This document shows positions 1 through 7,656 of a stretch of DNA of 24,263 nucleotides, piece after piece (the first letter of the stretch is position 1; every line of letters starts with the position of its first letter). The position numbers and the translations under genes were made by a program. Under the pieces are notes generated by a model. That model worked only from the letters and a program-made list of their open reading frames with translations, ran no database searches and was not told the DNA's origin. This DNA is from Deltaproteobacteria bacterium (GTDB lineage Bacteria; Desulfobacterota; Desulfobulbia; Desulfobulbales; SURF-16): NCBI GenBank assembly GCA_029939635.1, contig JAOZSN010000013.1, forward strand, positions 1 to 24,263. Direction: 5' to 3'.

Positions 1-6
1 TCGGCT

Positions 7-936
7 ATGTGGAACTTAATTAATTTGGAAAGTCTTTATTTATATCGTAATCAGAAAAAACAATTTCAACAACTCCTGCTTAAGCTGATCAAGGACAAAG
101 ATTACTCAGCACAACGTCTCAAAACAGTCAGCCACGAGACAGAACAGATCATCAGCGCCCCCTGCCTTCATAACCTGAAAAATGCCATTAACGAGACAGC
201 TAAGTTGCTCGGAGAATTCCAACAGCTTATCGCCCAGCGCCGTGGTGACATCCAAACCCTGGAGACCACCACCATCAGCAGGGTGGAATCAGGACTGGAA
301 CCCCAACTCCTACTCGGCGAACTGCGCACAGCCTTCCACAGTATCATCTCGGTGATGGATGAAGACATCGAACATTTGCAAACCTTGAGCCACAGAGACA
401 GCCTCACCGGCCTCCATAACCGCCGCAGCCTTGATAAACACCTGACAAAAGAACTGGTACGAGTTGAACGGGAAGAGATTCCCCTGGCAATCATCTTCTT
501 GGACATTGACCATTTCAAGAAATTCAACGACGATTTTGGCCATCGTATCGGAGACCAGGCCTTGGCCACAGTGGCCTCCATCATCAATCAAAGTCTGGTT
601 ACCCTACAATGCCAAGATGGTTTTGATTCTTTTGTGAGCCGTTATGGAGGTGAGGAATTTGCCATCGTCCTCACAGGAGGTGACGAAACTAAGGGCATGA
701 AATGTGCTGAATTCATCCGCCAACAGTTAGAAAACTACAACTTTATCATCCGCAACCAGAATGGTAAAATATCCAAAAAAAATATCTGTATCACCGCCAG
801 CTTTGGTGTAGCCCAACTGCAACTCGACTGGCCCAAACCCCACAGCGGCACCCTCCTCGATGCTGCTGACCAGGCCATGTACCAGGCCAAGAAATCTGGC
901 CGTAATCAGGTCTATGCCCACAGCCAGTCAGCATAA
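7..936 (+). CDS. GGDEF-domain diguanylate cyclase (5' end possibly cut by window edge)
   Basis: Predicted to make cyclic di-GMP from two GTP. The C-terminal GGDEF domain covers roughly residues 125-305. It has the entry motif DSLTGLHNRR, the metal-binding stretch LDIDHFKKFND (LDID at 165-168), the active-site loop RYGGEEF (GGEEF at 214-218), and the closing ADQAMYQAKKSGRNQ. The first ~125 residues are predicted helical and hydrophilic. I see no transmembrane segment and no recognisable sensor domain, so the protein is probably cytosolic. The RxxD inhibitory site usually found five residues before GGDEF is absent; the stretch there reads DGFDSFVSRY, so product inhibition is unlikely. The frame is open to base 1, so translation may start upstream; the ATG at 7 is only the first one visible. 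It converges on bpt with a 33-bp gap and no obvious terminator. Confidence 0.9.
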   Translation: MWNLINLESLYLYRNQKKQFQQLLLKLIKDKDYSAQRLKTVSHETEQIISAPCLHNLKNAINETAKLLGEFQQLIAQRRGDIQTLETTTISRVESGLEPQLLLGELRTAFHSIISVMDEDIEHLQTLSHRDSLTGLHNRRSLDKHLTKELVRVEREEIPLAIIFLDIDHFKKFNDDFGHRIGDQALATVASIINQSLVTLQCQDGFDSFVSRYGGEEFAIVLTGGDETKGMKCAEFIRQQLENYNFIIRNQNGKISKKNICITASFGVAQLQLDWPKPHSGTLLDAADQAMYQAKKSGRNQVYAHSQSA

Positions 937-969
937 TCTCAACGTCCAAAACTAAGCCCCCTCCCCTCT

Positions 970-1701
970 TTAGTCGCCACCCTGCCATTCACAGCCATCA
1001 AAAAGCTCATGGGGTTTAAAGGTGGCCTTGTAACTCATGGCACTCAGTCCATCAATAAAATAGCCAAGATATAGATAGGAAAGTCCCTGCTTTAGACAAA
1101 AATCTATAAGAGAGAGGATATTAAATATGCCAGGACTACGCCGTGCCTCGTCAGGATCAAAGTAAAAATAGACCCCATTGAGCCAATTTTGGCCCACATC
1201 CACCACGGCCACACCAACAAGACGACCATCCAGGCGGTATTCAACCTCCATGGTATCGGTGATGGAATTCACAAAAAAACTACCGTAATAACTCTCAGGA
1301 GTATTATCACGCCCTGGGTAGCGATGTGCAAAAAAACGCGCCATGAGATCCAGTTTTTCCTTACTCACCTGTATGGGCATAGTACTTATTTCAACACCAT
1401 TATTACGCCTAGCGACACGTTGCTGATTACGATTTGACTTAAAATCAGCCACAGCCAATCGAATGGGAGTACAGGCACAGCAACCTGGGCAAACCATGGT
1501 ATAGAGAGCATTGCTGTTGCGTCGAAAACCACGAGCCAAAAAGCAACCCATGAGCTGCTCATCCATATAGCCGAACTGTCCCTGGTGATAAATAGCCACA
1601 TCACTGATGCCATAGGGGCAAAGGGAAGGCGCATCATAAAAATATTTTAGATACCCCTCTACCAAAATCGCCTCTTGGGCCTTAAGTAGCACCTCACTCA
1701 T
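970..1701 (-). CDS. bpt: Aspartate/glutamate leucyltransferase (Bpt/Ate family)
   Basis: Aminoacyl-tRNA-protein transferase of the N-degron pathway. It attaches Leu (or Arg) from its tRNA to proteins with N-terminal Asp or Glu, marking them for ClpS/ClpAP. The 243-aa length is normal for bacterial Bpt. Visible family signatures are GFRR at 58-61, Tyr67, the cysteine cluster CPGCCAC at 71-77 followed by PIR, the VYFYFDPD segment near 177-184, and the C-terminal YLGYFI (211-216) and MSYKATFKP (222-230). The start ATG overlaps the end of the upstream namZ-like gene by 8 bp and has no clear Shine-Dalgarno, so translational coupling is likely. The donor residue (Leu or Arg) cannot be decided from sequence alone; Leu is the usual assignment for bacterial Bpt. 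No clpS or clpA lies in the window. Confidence 0.93.
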   Translation of the reverse strand: MSEVLLKAQEAILVEGYLKYFYDAPSLCPYGISDVAIYHQGQFGYMDEQLMGCFLARGFRRNSNALYTMVCPGCCACTPIRLAVADFKSNRNQQRVARRNNGVEISTMPIQVSKEKLDLMARFFAHRYPGRDNTPESYYGSFFVNSITDTMEVEYRLDGRLVGVAVVDVGQNWLNGVYFYFDPDEARRSPGIFNILSLIDFCLKQGLSYLYLGYFIDGLSAMSYKATFKPHELFDGCEWQGGD

Positions 1702-2863
1702 AAAGCATCACGTCATGCCGCAAGGCATCAAACTGGCCAAGCCCATCCTGCCACCCTTCCTCTAACTCCATGACAGGTACACCTGCAGCCAAATCCTGGC
1801 GCAAGGCAGGAGAGCCAAGAATGAGATCTAAGGGCAGCTTTTCAAACTCATACTCATAGGGCGGCTCTTTGTAGCCAAAATCATCAGGATAGAGAAGCAT
1901 CATAGCCTGCAGCAGGGCTAGGGTGGTGCGATAGGGTCGGAAGGAGTGGGGATCAGTGACATGGAGCTGAAAACCTCCACAACTCTGACCAGCCCATTTA
2001 TGAAAGGTAGGCTCGAAAAAGAGAGGCCGCAGCAGACAACCAGGTAGAGATGTTGGGCCTACCTTTGCCAACACAGCGTACGGATCAACGAAGGGAGCAC
2101 CACATAGCTCAAAAGGCAAGGTAGTACCACGCCCTTCTGAGATATTAGTCCCCTCCCAGATCACCTGACCAGGATAAACCAGAGCCGTTTGAAAACTAGG
2201 CATATTAGGAGAAGGAAAGACCCAAGGCAGGCCAGTAACTGGGAAATGATCCTGACGTTGCCAACCAGCCATGGTTACTACTTTAAGATCAGCACCAATG
2301 GAAAAATGCTCGTTAAAGAGCAGACCTAACTCTGCAAAGGTTAAACCATGACGCATAGGAATGGCGTACATACCAACAAACGACTGCACCTCATCCTCAA
2401 GAAGATTCCCTTCAGTATCAAGGCCACCGATGGGGTTGGGGCGATCCAAAATAACCACGGTCTTACCTGACTCAGCAGCAGCCAGGAGACAATAGGCCAA
2501 GGTGTACATAAAGGTGTAGACCCTGGTGCCAACATCAACAATATCCACCAGCAAGACATCCAACTGCGCCATCATCTCTGCCGTTGGTTTGCGCTCCTTA
2601 CCATACAAACTAAAGACCGGCACACCGGTGAGCTGATCTACGCCATGACGTGATTCCACCATATTATCCTGTTTTTCTGCCATAAAGCCATGTTGCGGAG
2701 AAAAAAGGCACGTCAACTGACCAGGAAAGGCCTGGGCAATACGATCACAACTATGGCGCAGCTGACTATCTGTGGAGGCCTGATTGCAGAGCAAACCAAG
2801 ACGTTTACCATGCAAATAGGCAGGAGGATCAGCAAGGAGACGTTCTAAACCAAGGTTAAGCAT
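1694..2863 (-). CDS. namZ: NamZ-like exo-beta-N-acetylmuramidase (DUF1343)
   Basis: DUF1343 family. Characterised members (NamZ, GH171) remove terminal MurNAc from peptidoglycan fragments during wall recycling. The whole 389-aa protein is the family domain. Conserved blocks are SPQHGF (55-60), DIVDVGTRVYTF (107-118), DRPNPIGG (140-147), FPSPNMPS (216-223) and EGTNISEGRGTT (237-248). Unlike exported homologues such as Bacillus YbbC, the N-terminus MLNLGLERLLADPPAY has no signal peptide, so a cytosolic role on imported muropeptides is more likely. It is the first gene of a two-gene unit with bpt, overlapping it by 8 bp. The region before the ATG has no clear ribosome-binding site and carries a heptamer repeat. 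Family assignment is firm; enzymatic activity is inferred from characterised relatives. Confidence 0.88.
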   Translation of the reverse strand: MLNLGLERLLADPPAYLHGKRLGLLCNQASTDSQLRHSCDRIAQAFPGQLTCLFSPQHGFMAEKQDNMVESRHGVDQLTGVPVFSLYGKERKPTAEMMAQLDVLLVDIVDVGTRVYTFMYTLAYCLLAAAESGKTVVILDRPNPIGGLDTEGNLLEDEVQSFVGMYAIPMRHGLTFAELGLLFNEHFSIGADLKVVTMAGWQRQDHFPVTGLPWVFPSPNMPSFQTALVYPGQVIWEGTNISEGRGTTLPFELCGAPFVDPYAVLAKVGPTSLPGCLLRPLFFEPTFHKWAGQSCGGFQLHVTDPHSFRPYRTTLALLQAMMLLYPDDFGYKEPPYEYEFEKLPLDLILGSPALRQDLAAGVPVMELEEGWQDGLGQFDALRHDVMLYE

Positions 2864-2870
2864 AGTAAAG

Positions 2871-2905
2871 ACAGTTTACGGTTGACGGTTAGCAGTTAAC
2901 AGCTT
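2871..2905. repeat. Degenerate heptamer tandem repeat (consensus ACGGTTA)
   Basis: Five contiguous 7-nt units can be read directly: ACAGTTT, ACGGTTG, ACGGTTA, GCAGTTA, ACAGCTT. They start 7 bp before the namZ-like start codon in the divergent namZ-cooC spacer. Two further units of the same type lie at 21712-21725. The function is unknown; the array could be a dispersed repeat or a protein-binding site. Confidence 0.55.
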
Positions 2906-2971
2906 ACAAAACATTTATTTTCACCTAAACGTATAGAATCCACTTACAATTCCAAGCAGAGAATAATTTCC

Positions 2972-3730
2972 ATGAAAACAGCTATAGCAGGTAAGGGTGG
3001 TGTAGGAAAAACCACTATCATGGCACTCATTGCCAGACAGTTACAGGAGAGTGGTCGAGAGGTATTGGTCATTGACGCTGACCCCTCCCCCCATATGGCC
3101 CAAACACTGGGCTTTGACAACATTGACACCATTACCCCCATTGCCGAGATGAGCAAAATGCTGGCCGAACGGGCTGGCAAGGTAGAGGGCTCCCCATTTT
3201 ACAATATCAATCCAGAAATCAACGATCTGCTAGCGGACTTTATGCTCGAAGAAAACAACATAAAGCTCATGGTACTTGGCGCCATCCAGACAGCTGAAGG
3301 CGGCTGTGCCTGCCCAGAAAATACAGTATTAAAACGGCTACTCACCAAACTTTTACTCAGCGACAACCAATCCATCCTCCTTGATATGGAGGCAGGGGTC
3401 GAACATCTTGGCCGTGGCACCATTGCCGGGGTGGATGAGCTTTTTATTGTTGCTATCCCTTCAAAATCAAGTATCCGTACCGCCCTTAAAGTTCACAAAC
3501 TGGCGCGGGAAGCAGGTATCAAAGATATTTCCTTTATTGCTAATATGGTGGAAAACGAGGATGATCGACAATTTCTCAAGGCTGGTTTACCAAAAGCACC
3601 TGTGGCCTATTTCCCCAACTCCCAGGCCATTCGCCAAGGAGAACGCTGCGATGAAGCGGTGAAGCTACACGCCGACCCCGAGGCTGCTGCCGCTGCCAGG
3701 AAAGTGATTGAGTATCTTGCCTGTCGATAA
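2972..3730 (+). CDS. cooC: CooC-type ATPase (CO dehydrogenase nickel-insertion/maturation protein)
   Basis: MinD/SIMIBI-class P-loop ATPase of the CooC family, which dimerises and helps insert nickel into the C-cluster of anaerobic CO dehydrogenase (or the related acetyl-CoA synthase). The N-terminus holds the deviant Walker A GKGGVGKTT at 7-15 with the signature Lys8, followed by LVIDADPSP (32-40). Cys112 and Cys114 form the CxC metal-binding motif in GGCACPE, diagnostic of CooC within this superfamily. A second conserved block, LLDMEAGVEHLGRGT, is also present. The 252-aa length is typical. It is transcribed alone, divergent from namZ-bpt and convergent with the zinc-ribbon gene (20-bp gap). 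No CODH subunit (cooS/acsA) lies in the window, so its client is encoded elsewhere. Cytosolic. Confidence 0.9.
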   Translation: MKTAIAGKGGVGKTTIMALIARQLQESGREVLVIDADPSPHMAQTLGFDNIDTITPIAEMSKMLAERAGKVEGSPFYNINPEINDLLADFMLEENNIKLMVLGAIQTAEGGCACPENTVLKRLLTKLLLSDNQSILLDMEAGVEHLGRGTIAGVDELFIVAIPSKSSIRTALKVHKLAREAGIKDISFIANMVENEDDRQFLKAGLPKAPVAYFPNSQAIRQGERCDEAVKLHADPEAAAAARKVIEYLACR

Positions 3731-3750
3731 CAACCTAGAGGCAGAATAAA

Positions 3751-4272
3751 TCAACCAAAACAAAGTCCACAGTCAGGACAGGTAGTGGTACTTGTCTCAA
3801 ACTCAAAGCCACAGGCTGGGCAGGTGGCATGGCTGGCATCGGCGTTAAAGATCTGATCAGCATGCTCCATATTATGGCTACCAAGATCTGTGGCCTTGGT
3901 GAACTCGGCCTTAATAATTGCAAAGGCGGCCATAACATCCTCTTTGCGCACCTGCAGGTAATAATCAGTGGGGCAGCATCCCTTCTGGCAACCCGCGGGC
4001 TGATCGCCCATGATAATGACACCAATGTTTTCCTGCACAAAGATTTTCTCAAGATGGCGTAACTCAGGCAAGGCCCCCTTATGGATGGTTACCGCCTCAT
4101 CATCTGCAGTTAAGTCTCCCTTCCGAGCCTGACGTTCCAAGTCTGCCTGCCCCACTACATCCGCCATCTGAGTGCCACTTAACAATAACAGTCCACAAGC
4201 TGCACATTTCTCAATATCAGCCCGATACTCGTCCTTACATTGGGGACAATATTTCAGATCTTCCTCGTACAT
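3751..4272 (-). CDS. Uncharacterised protein with two terminal zinc ribbons
   Basis: A 173-aa protein of unknown function. The N-terminal ribbon uses Cys9, 12, 23 and 26 (CPQC...CAAC). The C-terminal ribbon uses Cys151, 154, 165 and 168 (CPAC...CPDC). Between them lies an alpha/beta segment (about 66-125) with LRHLEKIFVQENIGVII and a further cysteine cluster, CQKGCC at 95-100. This segment loosely recalls the small DUF2007-type 'signal-transducing' domain, but that is only an impression. There is no signal peptide or membrane segment. The start is supported by GAGGAG about 10 bp upstream. It is the last gene of the xerC-hslV-hslU run, 49 bp after hslU. The position suggests co-expression with the protease, but no function can be assigned. 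Confidence 0.8.
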   Translation of the reverse strand: MYEEDLKYCPQCKDEYRADIEKCAACGLLLLSGTQMADVVGQADLERQARKGDLTADDEAVTIHKGALPELRHLEKIFVQENIGVIIMGDQPAGCQKGCCPTDYYLQVRKEDVMAAFAIIKAEFTKATDLGSHNMEHADQIFNADASHATCPACGFEFETSTTTCPDCGLCFG

Positions 4273-4321
4273 ATTTTTCTTTTCTCCTCACTCCAGTTTT
4301 ATTAATTATGGCTCTCTGCAG

Positions 4322-5671
4322 TTATAATATATAGCGACTCAAATCCTCATTATCAGAAATATCAGCCAGCTGACTTTCAACATACCCAGCAGTTACCTCA
4401 AACACCTTGTTTTCTCGCTCCTGAGCGTCAAATGAAAGCTCTTCCAAAAGTCGTTCCAAAATGGTGTGCAGGCGACGGGCACCAATATTTTCTGTCTTCA
4501 TATTCACTTCAGCAGCCAAGCGGGCCATGGTGCGAATAGAGTCATCAGCAAAAACAAGCTCCATGCCTTCTGTGGCCAACAGGGCAACATACTGCTTAAT
4601 CAAGGCATTCTGCGGTTCGGTGAGAATACGATAAAACTCATCTTCACCTAGGGCATCAAGCTCCACCCGCACCGGGAAACGGCCCTGCAATTCCGGCACT
4701 AAATCCGCAGGCTTATTTGTATGAAAGGCACCACTAGCAATAAAGAGAATGTGGTCTGTCTTAACCATGCCATACTTGGTGGTGACGGTTGAGCCCTCAA
4801 CAATGGGCAGCAAATCACGCTGCACCCCCTCACGCGACACCTCTCCAGCAGATTGCCCACCCTGACGGGAAGCTATCTTATCTATCTCATCTAAAAAGAT
4901 GATGCCGGTCTGTTCAACCCGCTGGATGGCTAATTGCATCACCTTATCCATATCAACAAGCTTTTCGGCCTCTTCCTTCTCCAGATAAAGCAAGGCATCC
5001 CTTACCTTCATCTTGCGACGATTGCTTTTTTTAGGAAACATCTTGGAAAACATATCCTTCATGGAATTACCCATATCCTCCATGCCACCAGAGGATAACA
5101 CCTCAACCATGGGCATAGCCTGGGCCTGCTCTACCTGAAGCTCAACCTCACGCTCGTCAAGCTTACCATCAGCCAGCATCTGCCTAAATTTATCACGGGT
5201 GGAGGATTCCACCTGCAGTGGCTCAGCCCCGGCAGGGGCAGGAGGTGGAGGAGGCACCAAGAGGTCAAGGATACGCTCCTTGGCAAGATCACGGGCCTTT
5301 CCCTCCATGGCCTCGGCCTCTTCTTCCTTAATCATACTAATGGCCAGCTCCATGAGATCACGAATCATCGATTCCACGTCGCGGCCAACATAGCCCACCT
5401 CAGTGAACTTTGTGGCCTCTACCTTTAAAAAAGGAGAGCGATCGAGTTGAGCCAGGCGACGGGCAATCTCGGTTTTACCAACACCCGTGGGACCAATCAT
5501 AATGATGTTTTTCGGCGCAATCTCATCACGCAGTGGCTGGGGCACCTGCTGACGCCGCCAGCGATTACGTAGAGCAACAGCCACAGAGCGCTTGGCAGAA
5601 TCCTGACCTACGATAAAACAATCAAGCTTCTCGACAATTTCCCTGGGTGTCAGGGCGTTATTTTCCTTCAT
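4322..5671 (-). CDS. hslU: ATP-dependent protease ATPase subunit HslU (ClpY)
   Basis: AAA+ unfoldase that feeds substrates to the HslV peptidase in the cytosol. Visible features are Walker A GPTGVGKT (60-67), the pore loop GYVG (93-96), an insertion (I) domain of about 110-235, Walker B IIFLDEID (257-264), sensor/arginine-finger region around ELQGRFPVRVEL, and the conserved C-terminal tail EDLSRYIL that docks in HslV. The 449 residues match the family. A run of proline and alanine at 140-148 lies within the I domain and is a local variation. The ATG overlaps the hslV stop as ATGA, so translation is coupled. The order xerC-hslV-hslU is that of many bacteria. Confidence 0.97.
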   Translation of the reverse strand: MKENNALTPREIVEKLDCFIVGQDSAKRSVAVALRNRWRRQQVPQPLRDEIAPKNIIMIGPTGVGKTEIARRLAQLDRSPFLKVEATKFTEVGYVGRDVESMIRDLMELAISMIKEEEAEAMEGKARDLAKERILDLLVPPPPPAPAGAEPLQVESSTRDKFRQMLADGKLDEREVELQVEQAQAMPMVEVLSSGGMEDMGNSMKDMFSKMFPKKSNRRKMKVRDALLYLEKEEAEKLVDMDKVMQLAIQRVEQTGIIFLDEIDKIASRQGGQSAGEVSREGVQRDLLPIVEGSTVTTKYGMVKTDHILFIASGAFHTNKPADLVPELQGRFPVRVELDALGEDEFYRILTEPQNALIKQYVALLATEGMELVFADDSIRTMARLAAEVNMKTENIGARRLHTILERLLEELSFDAQERENKVFEVTAGYVESQLADISDNEDLSRYIL

Positions 5672-6198
5672 ACTTTTTCAACCACGATATTTGTATTGGT
5701 ATAGACACAGATGGAGCCAGCAATTTCCATGGCAGCTCGTGCTATCTGCTCGGCATCAAGATCACTATGCAGCACCAAGGCCTTGGCTGCAGATTGGGCA
5801 TATGGGCCACCAGAGCCAATGGCAAGAATGCCATCATCAGATTCAATGACATCACCAGTACCAGAAAGCAGCAACGAATAATCATCATCAGCAGCAATGA
5901 GCATGGCCTCCAGACGACGCAACATCTTATCTGTACGCCAGTCCTTAGCCAATTCCACCGAGGCACGCATGAGATTGCCGTTAAACTGTTCCAACTTATG
6001 CTCTAATTTATCAAAGAGGGTAAAGGCATCGGCAGTGGCTCCGGCAAAGCCTGTGACCACCTTATCGTGAAAGAGACGTCGCACCTTACGTGCCTCATGT
6101 TTCATCACTGTATTACCGAGGGAGACCTGACCGTCACCGGCCATGACAACCTCACCTTTATGGCGCACACAAACTATGGTTGTTGAACGTATTTTCAT
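5668..6198 (-). CDS. hslV: ATP-dependent protease peptidase subunit HslV (ClpQ)
   Basis: Proteasome-like threonine peptidase that forms a double hexamer capped by HslU. The sequence runs MKIRSTTIVCVRHKGEVVMAGDGQ; alignment from memory with E. coli HslV (mature TTIV...) places the nucleophile at Thr6, with Asp22 and Lys38 equivalent to Asp17 and Lys33. The first five residues (MKIRS) would therefore be a short propeptide, not just an initiator Met. Other family blocks are GNTVMKHEARKVRRL, GFAGATADAFTLF, ELAKDWRTDKMLR and AIGSGGPYAQ. The 176-aa length is normal. The end overlaps hslU by 4 bp. The spacer to the upstream xerC is about 100 bp and no strong ribosome-binding site is visible. Confidence 0.96.
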   Translation of the reverse strand: MKIRSTTIVCVRHKGEVVMAGDGQVSLGNTVMKHEARKVRRLFHDKVVTGFAGATADAFTLFDKLEHKLEQFNGNLMRASVELAKDWRTDKMLRRLEAMLIAADDDYSLLLSGTGDVIESDDGILAIGSGGPYAQSAAKALVLHSDLDAEQIARAAMEIAGSICVYTNTNIVVEKV

Positions 6199-6298
6199 AT
6201 TTTTTTACTGGTATAAATGGGTTTAGGATTAAATCAGAATTTCAAGAGTAGTGGCCTTTCGTGGCTTTGTCACTTACTTGAAATTTGAAACTGTCTTT

Positions 6299-7213
6299 TT
6301 ACGCCTTGGGATGGGCCTTATCATACACAGCCATAAGATGATCAACCGCCAGATGGGTATATTTCTGGGTGGTTGACAGGCTGGCATGACCAAGAAGCTC
6401 CTGTACAACCCGCAGATCAGCGCCCATCTCTAATAAATGGGTGGCAAAAGAGTGGCGTAGGGCATGGGGGGTAACAGGCAAGGCAATACCAGCCCGTTGA
6501 CCGTAGGCCTTGACAAGCCGCTCAATGGAGCGAGCAGAGAGACGCCCCCCACGATTATTAACAAAAAGGGCATCACACTCAACAGGCTTACCGGATTTTA
6601 AGCGGCCAGCAAATATCTGCTGACGTTGAGAAAGGTAGGCCTGTACTGCATCTAAGGCCTGGCTACCAACAGGCACCAACCTCTCCTTACGACCTTTGCC
6701 GATTACCGTAACCATTTCTTCTGTAAAATCAAGGCTTGCCATATCCATATTAACAATTTCAGCCACCCGCATCCCCGTAGAATAAAGCATCTCCATAATG
6801 GCCCGGTCACGGGTCTTGAAGCGGTCTTGTACGCCAGGTTCATCAAGGAGCAAAAACACCTCATCAACAGATAGAAATACCGGCATATGATGCCCTAATT
6901 TAGGCATAACCACGGTGCCTGTAGGATCAGCCACAAGCACGCCTTTACGGATTTGAAACAAAAAAAATGTCCGCAGGGCTGATATTTTCCGAGCCACTGA
7001 ATTTGCCTTGTTCCGGCCATTAAGCTCATAAACCCAAGCCCGAACCAAAGCAGGGCTTATGGCAGAGAGAGTAAGATCTGCCGGCACAGAGGAAAAAAAT
7101 TCTCTCACATCTCGACTATAATTATCAATGGTGTGGGGGGAATAACCCTTCTCCACCACCAGCCAGCTCAGAAACTCTGCCAGATGTTTTTCCATTTTCA
7201 CAATAGCGACCAC
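6299..7213 (-). CDS. xerC: Tyrosine recombinase XerC
   Basis: Site-specific recombinase that, with XerD, resolves chromosome dimers at dif. An N-terminal SAM-like core-binding domain (about 7-95) precedes the catalytic domain. All active-site residues are visible: Arg149 (TGMRVAEI), Lys173 (GKGRKER), His250 and Arg253 (HALRHSFATHLLE), His276 (LLGH) and the nucleophile Tyr285 (TTQKYTHL). Size and the hslVU neighbourhood fit XerC rather than a phage integrase. The start is uncertain: the reading at 7213 begins with GTG. In-frame alternatives are GTG at 7201 and ATG at 7195 (MEKHLAEFL), and an AAGGGG sequence near 7213-7218 could serve the GTG at 7201. It heads the xerC-hslV-hslU run. Confidence 0.94.
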   Translation of the reverse strand: MVAIVKMEKHLAEFLSWLVVEKGYSPHTIDNYSRDVREFFSSVPADLTLSAISPALVRAWVYELNGRNKANSVARKISALRTFFLFQIRKGVLVADPTGTVVMPKLGHHMPVFLSVDEVFLLLDEPGVQDRFKTRDRAIMEMLYSTGMRVAEIVNMDMASLDFTEEMVTVIGKGRKERLVPVGSQALDAVQAYLSQRQQIFAGRLKSGKPVECDALFVNNRGGRLSARSIERLVKAYGQRAGIALPVTPHALRHSFATHLLEMGADLRVVQELLGHASLSTTQKYTHLAVDHLMAVYDKAHPKA

Positions 7214-7337
7214 CCCTTTTCACTCAGCACTCTTTCATTTCATTATTTCTACCCCAGGCCACGCCCCATAGCCATACTTATTCAACGGTTTCGAAAAAGA
7301 GCCACATCAGAATAAATCCATAGGCAAGTAAAAGCCA

Positions 7338-7366
7338 TTGCCCAATATCACGGATTCATTTATTAT
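7338..7366 (+). promoter_or_regulatory. Predicted sigma70-type promoter for xseB-ispA-dxs
   Basis: The -35 TTGCCC (7338-7343) and -10 TATTAT (7361-7366) are separated by exactly 17 bp. They match the consensus at 4/6 and 5/6 positions. The -10 lies about 50 bp before the xseB ATG, in the divergent xerC-xseB spacer. Confidence 0.6.
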
Positions 7367-7416
7367 GCCTGATTCGTTCTAATTCACCCAATTTTACTGC
7401 TACAAGTAGAAAAAAT

Positions 7417-7656
7417 ATGGCCAGAAAAACATTTGAAGACGCCCTAGAAAAACTTGAGTCTATCACCCACGAACTTGAAGGTGGTGAGTTGAGCTTAGAA
7501 GCCAGCCTGAAGAAGTTTGACGAAGGAATCAAACTGGCAGATTTCTGCAACAATAAGCTGGAAGAATCTCAACGTAAGGTAAGCCTGCTCATGGAGAAAA
7601 ATGGCCAGTTGCAGGAAACCCCCTTTACCGGTGCCGACAAAGTAAATGAATCTTAA
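7417..7656 (+). CDS. xseB: Exodeoxyribonuclease VII small subunit
   Basis: Small helical subunit that binds XseA to form exonuclease VII, which degrades single-stranded DNA from both ends. At 79 aa the length is typical. The motif FEDALEKLESITHELEGGELSLEASLKKFDEGIKL is the diagnostic family block (residues 6-40), and the rest is a helical tail. It is the first gene of a tight operon; its end overlaps the ispA start by 11 bp. No large subunit gene xseA is in the window. The association of xseB with ispA and dxs is common in proteobacteria, so the context supports the call. The ribosome-binding site before the ATG is weak. Confidence 0.95.
   Translation: MARKTFEDALEKLESITHELEGGELSLEASLKKFDEGIKLADFCNNKLEESQRKVSLLMEKNGQLQETPFTGADKVNES

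Noticed and set aside
168..591. Antisense frames of 139 and 93 aa inside the GGDEF gene
   Set aside because: They are shadows of the real reading frame, which carries clear catalytic motifs.
3829..4062. 77-aa plus-strand frame inside the zinc-ribbon gene
   Set aside because: The opposite strand encodes two perfect Cys4 ribbons and has a good ribosome-binding site; this frame has neither.
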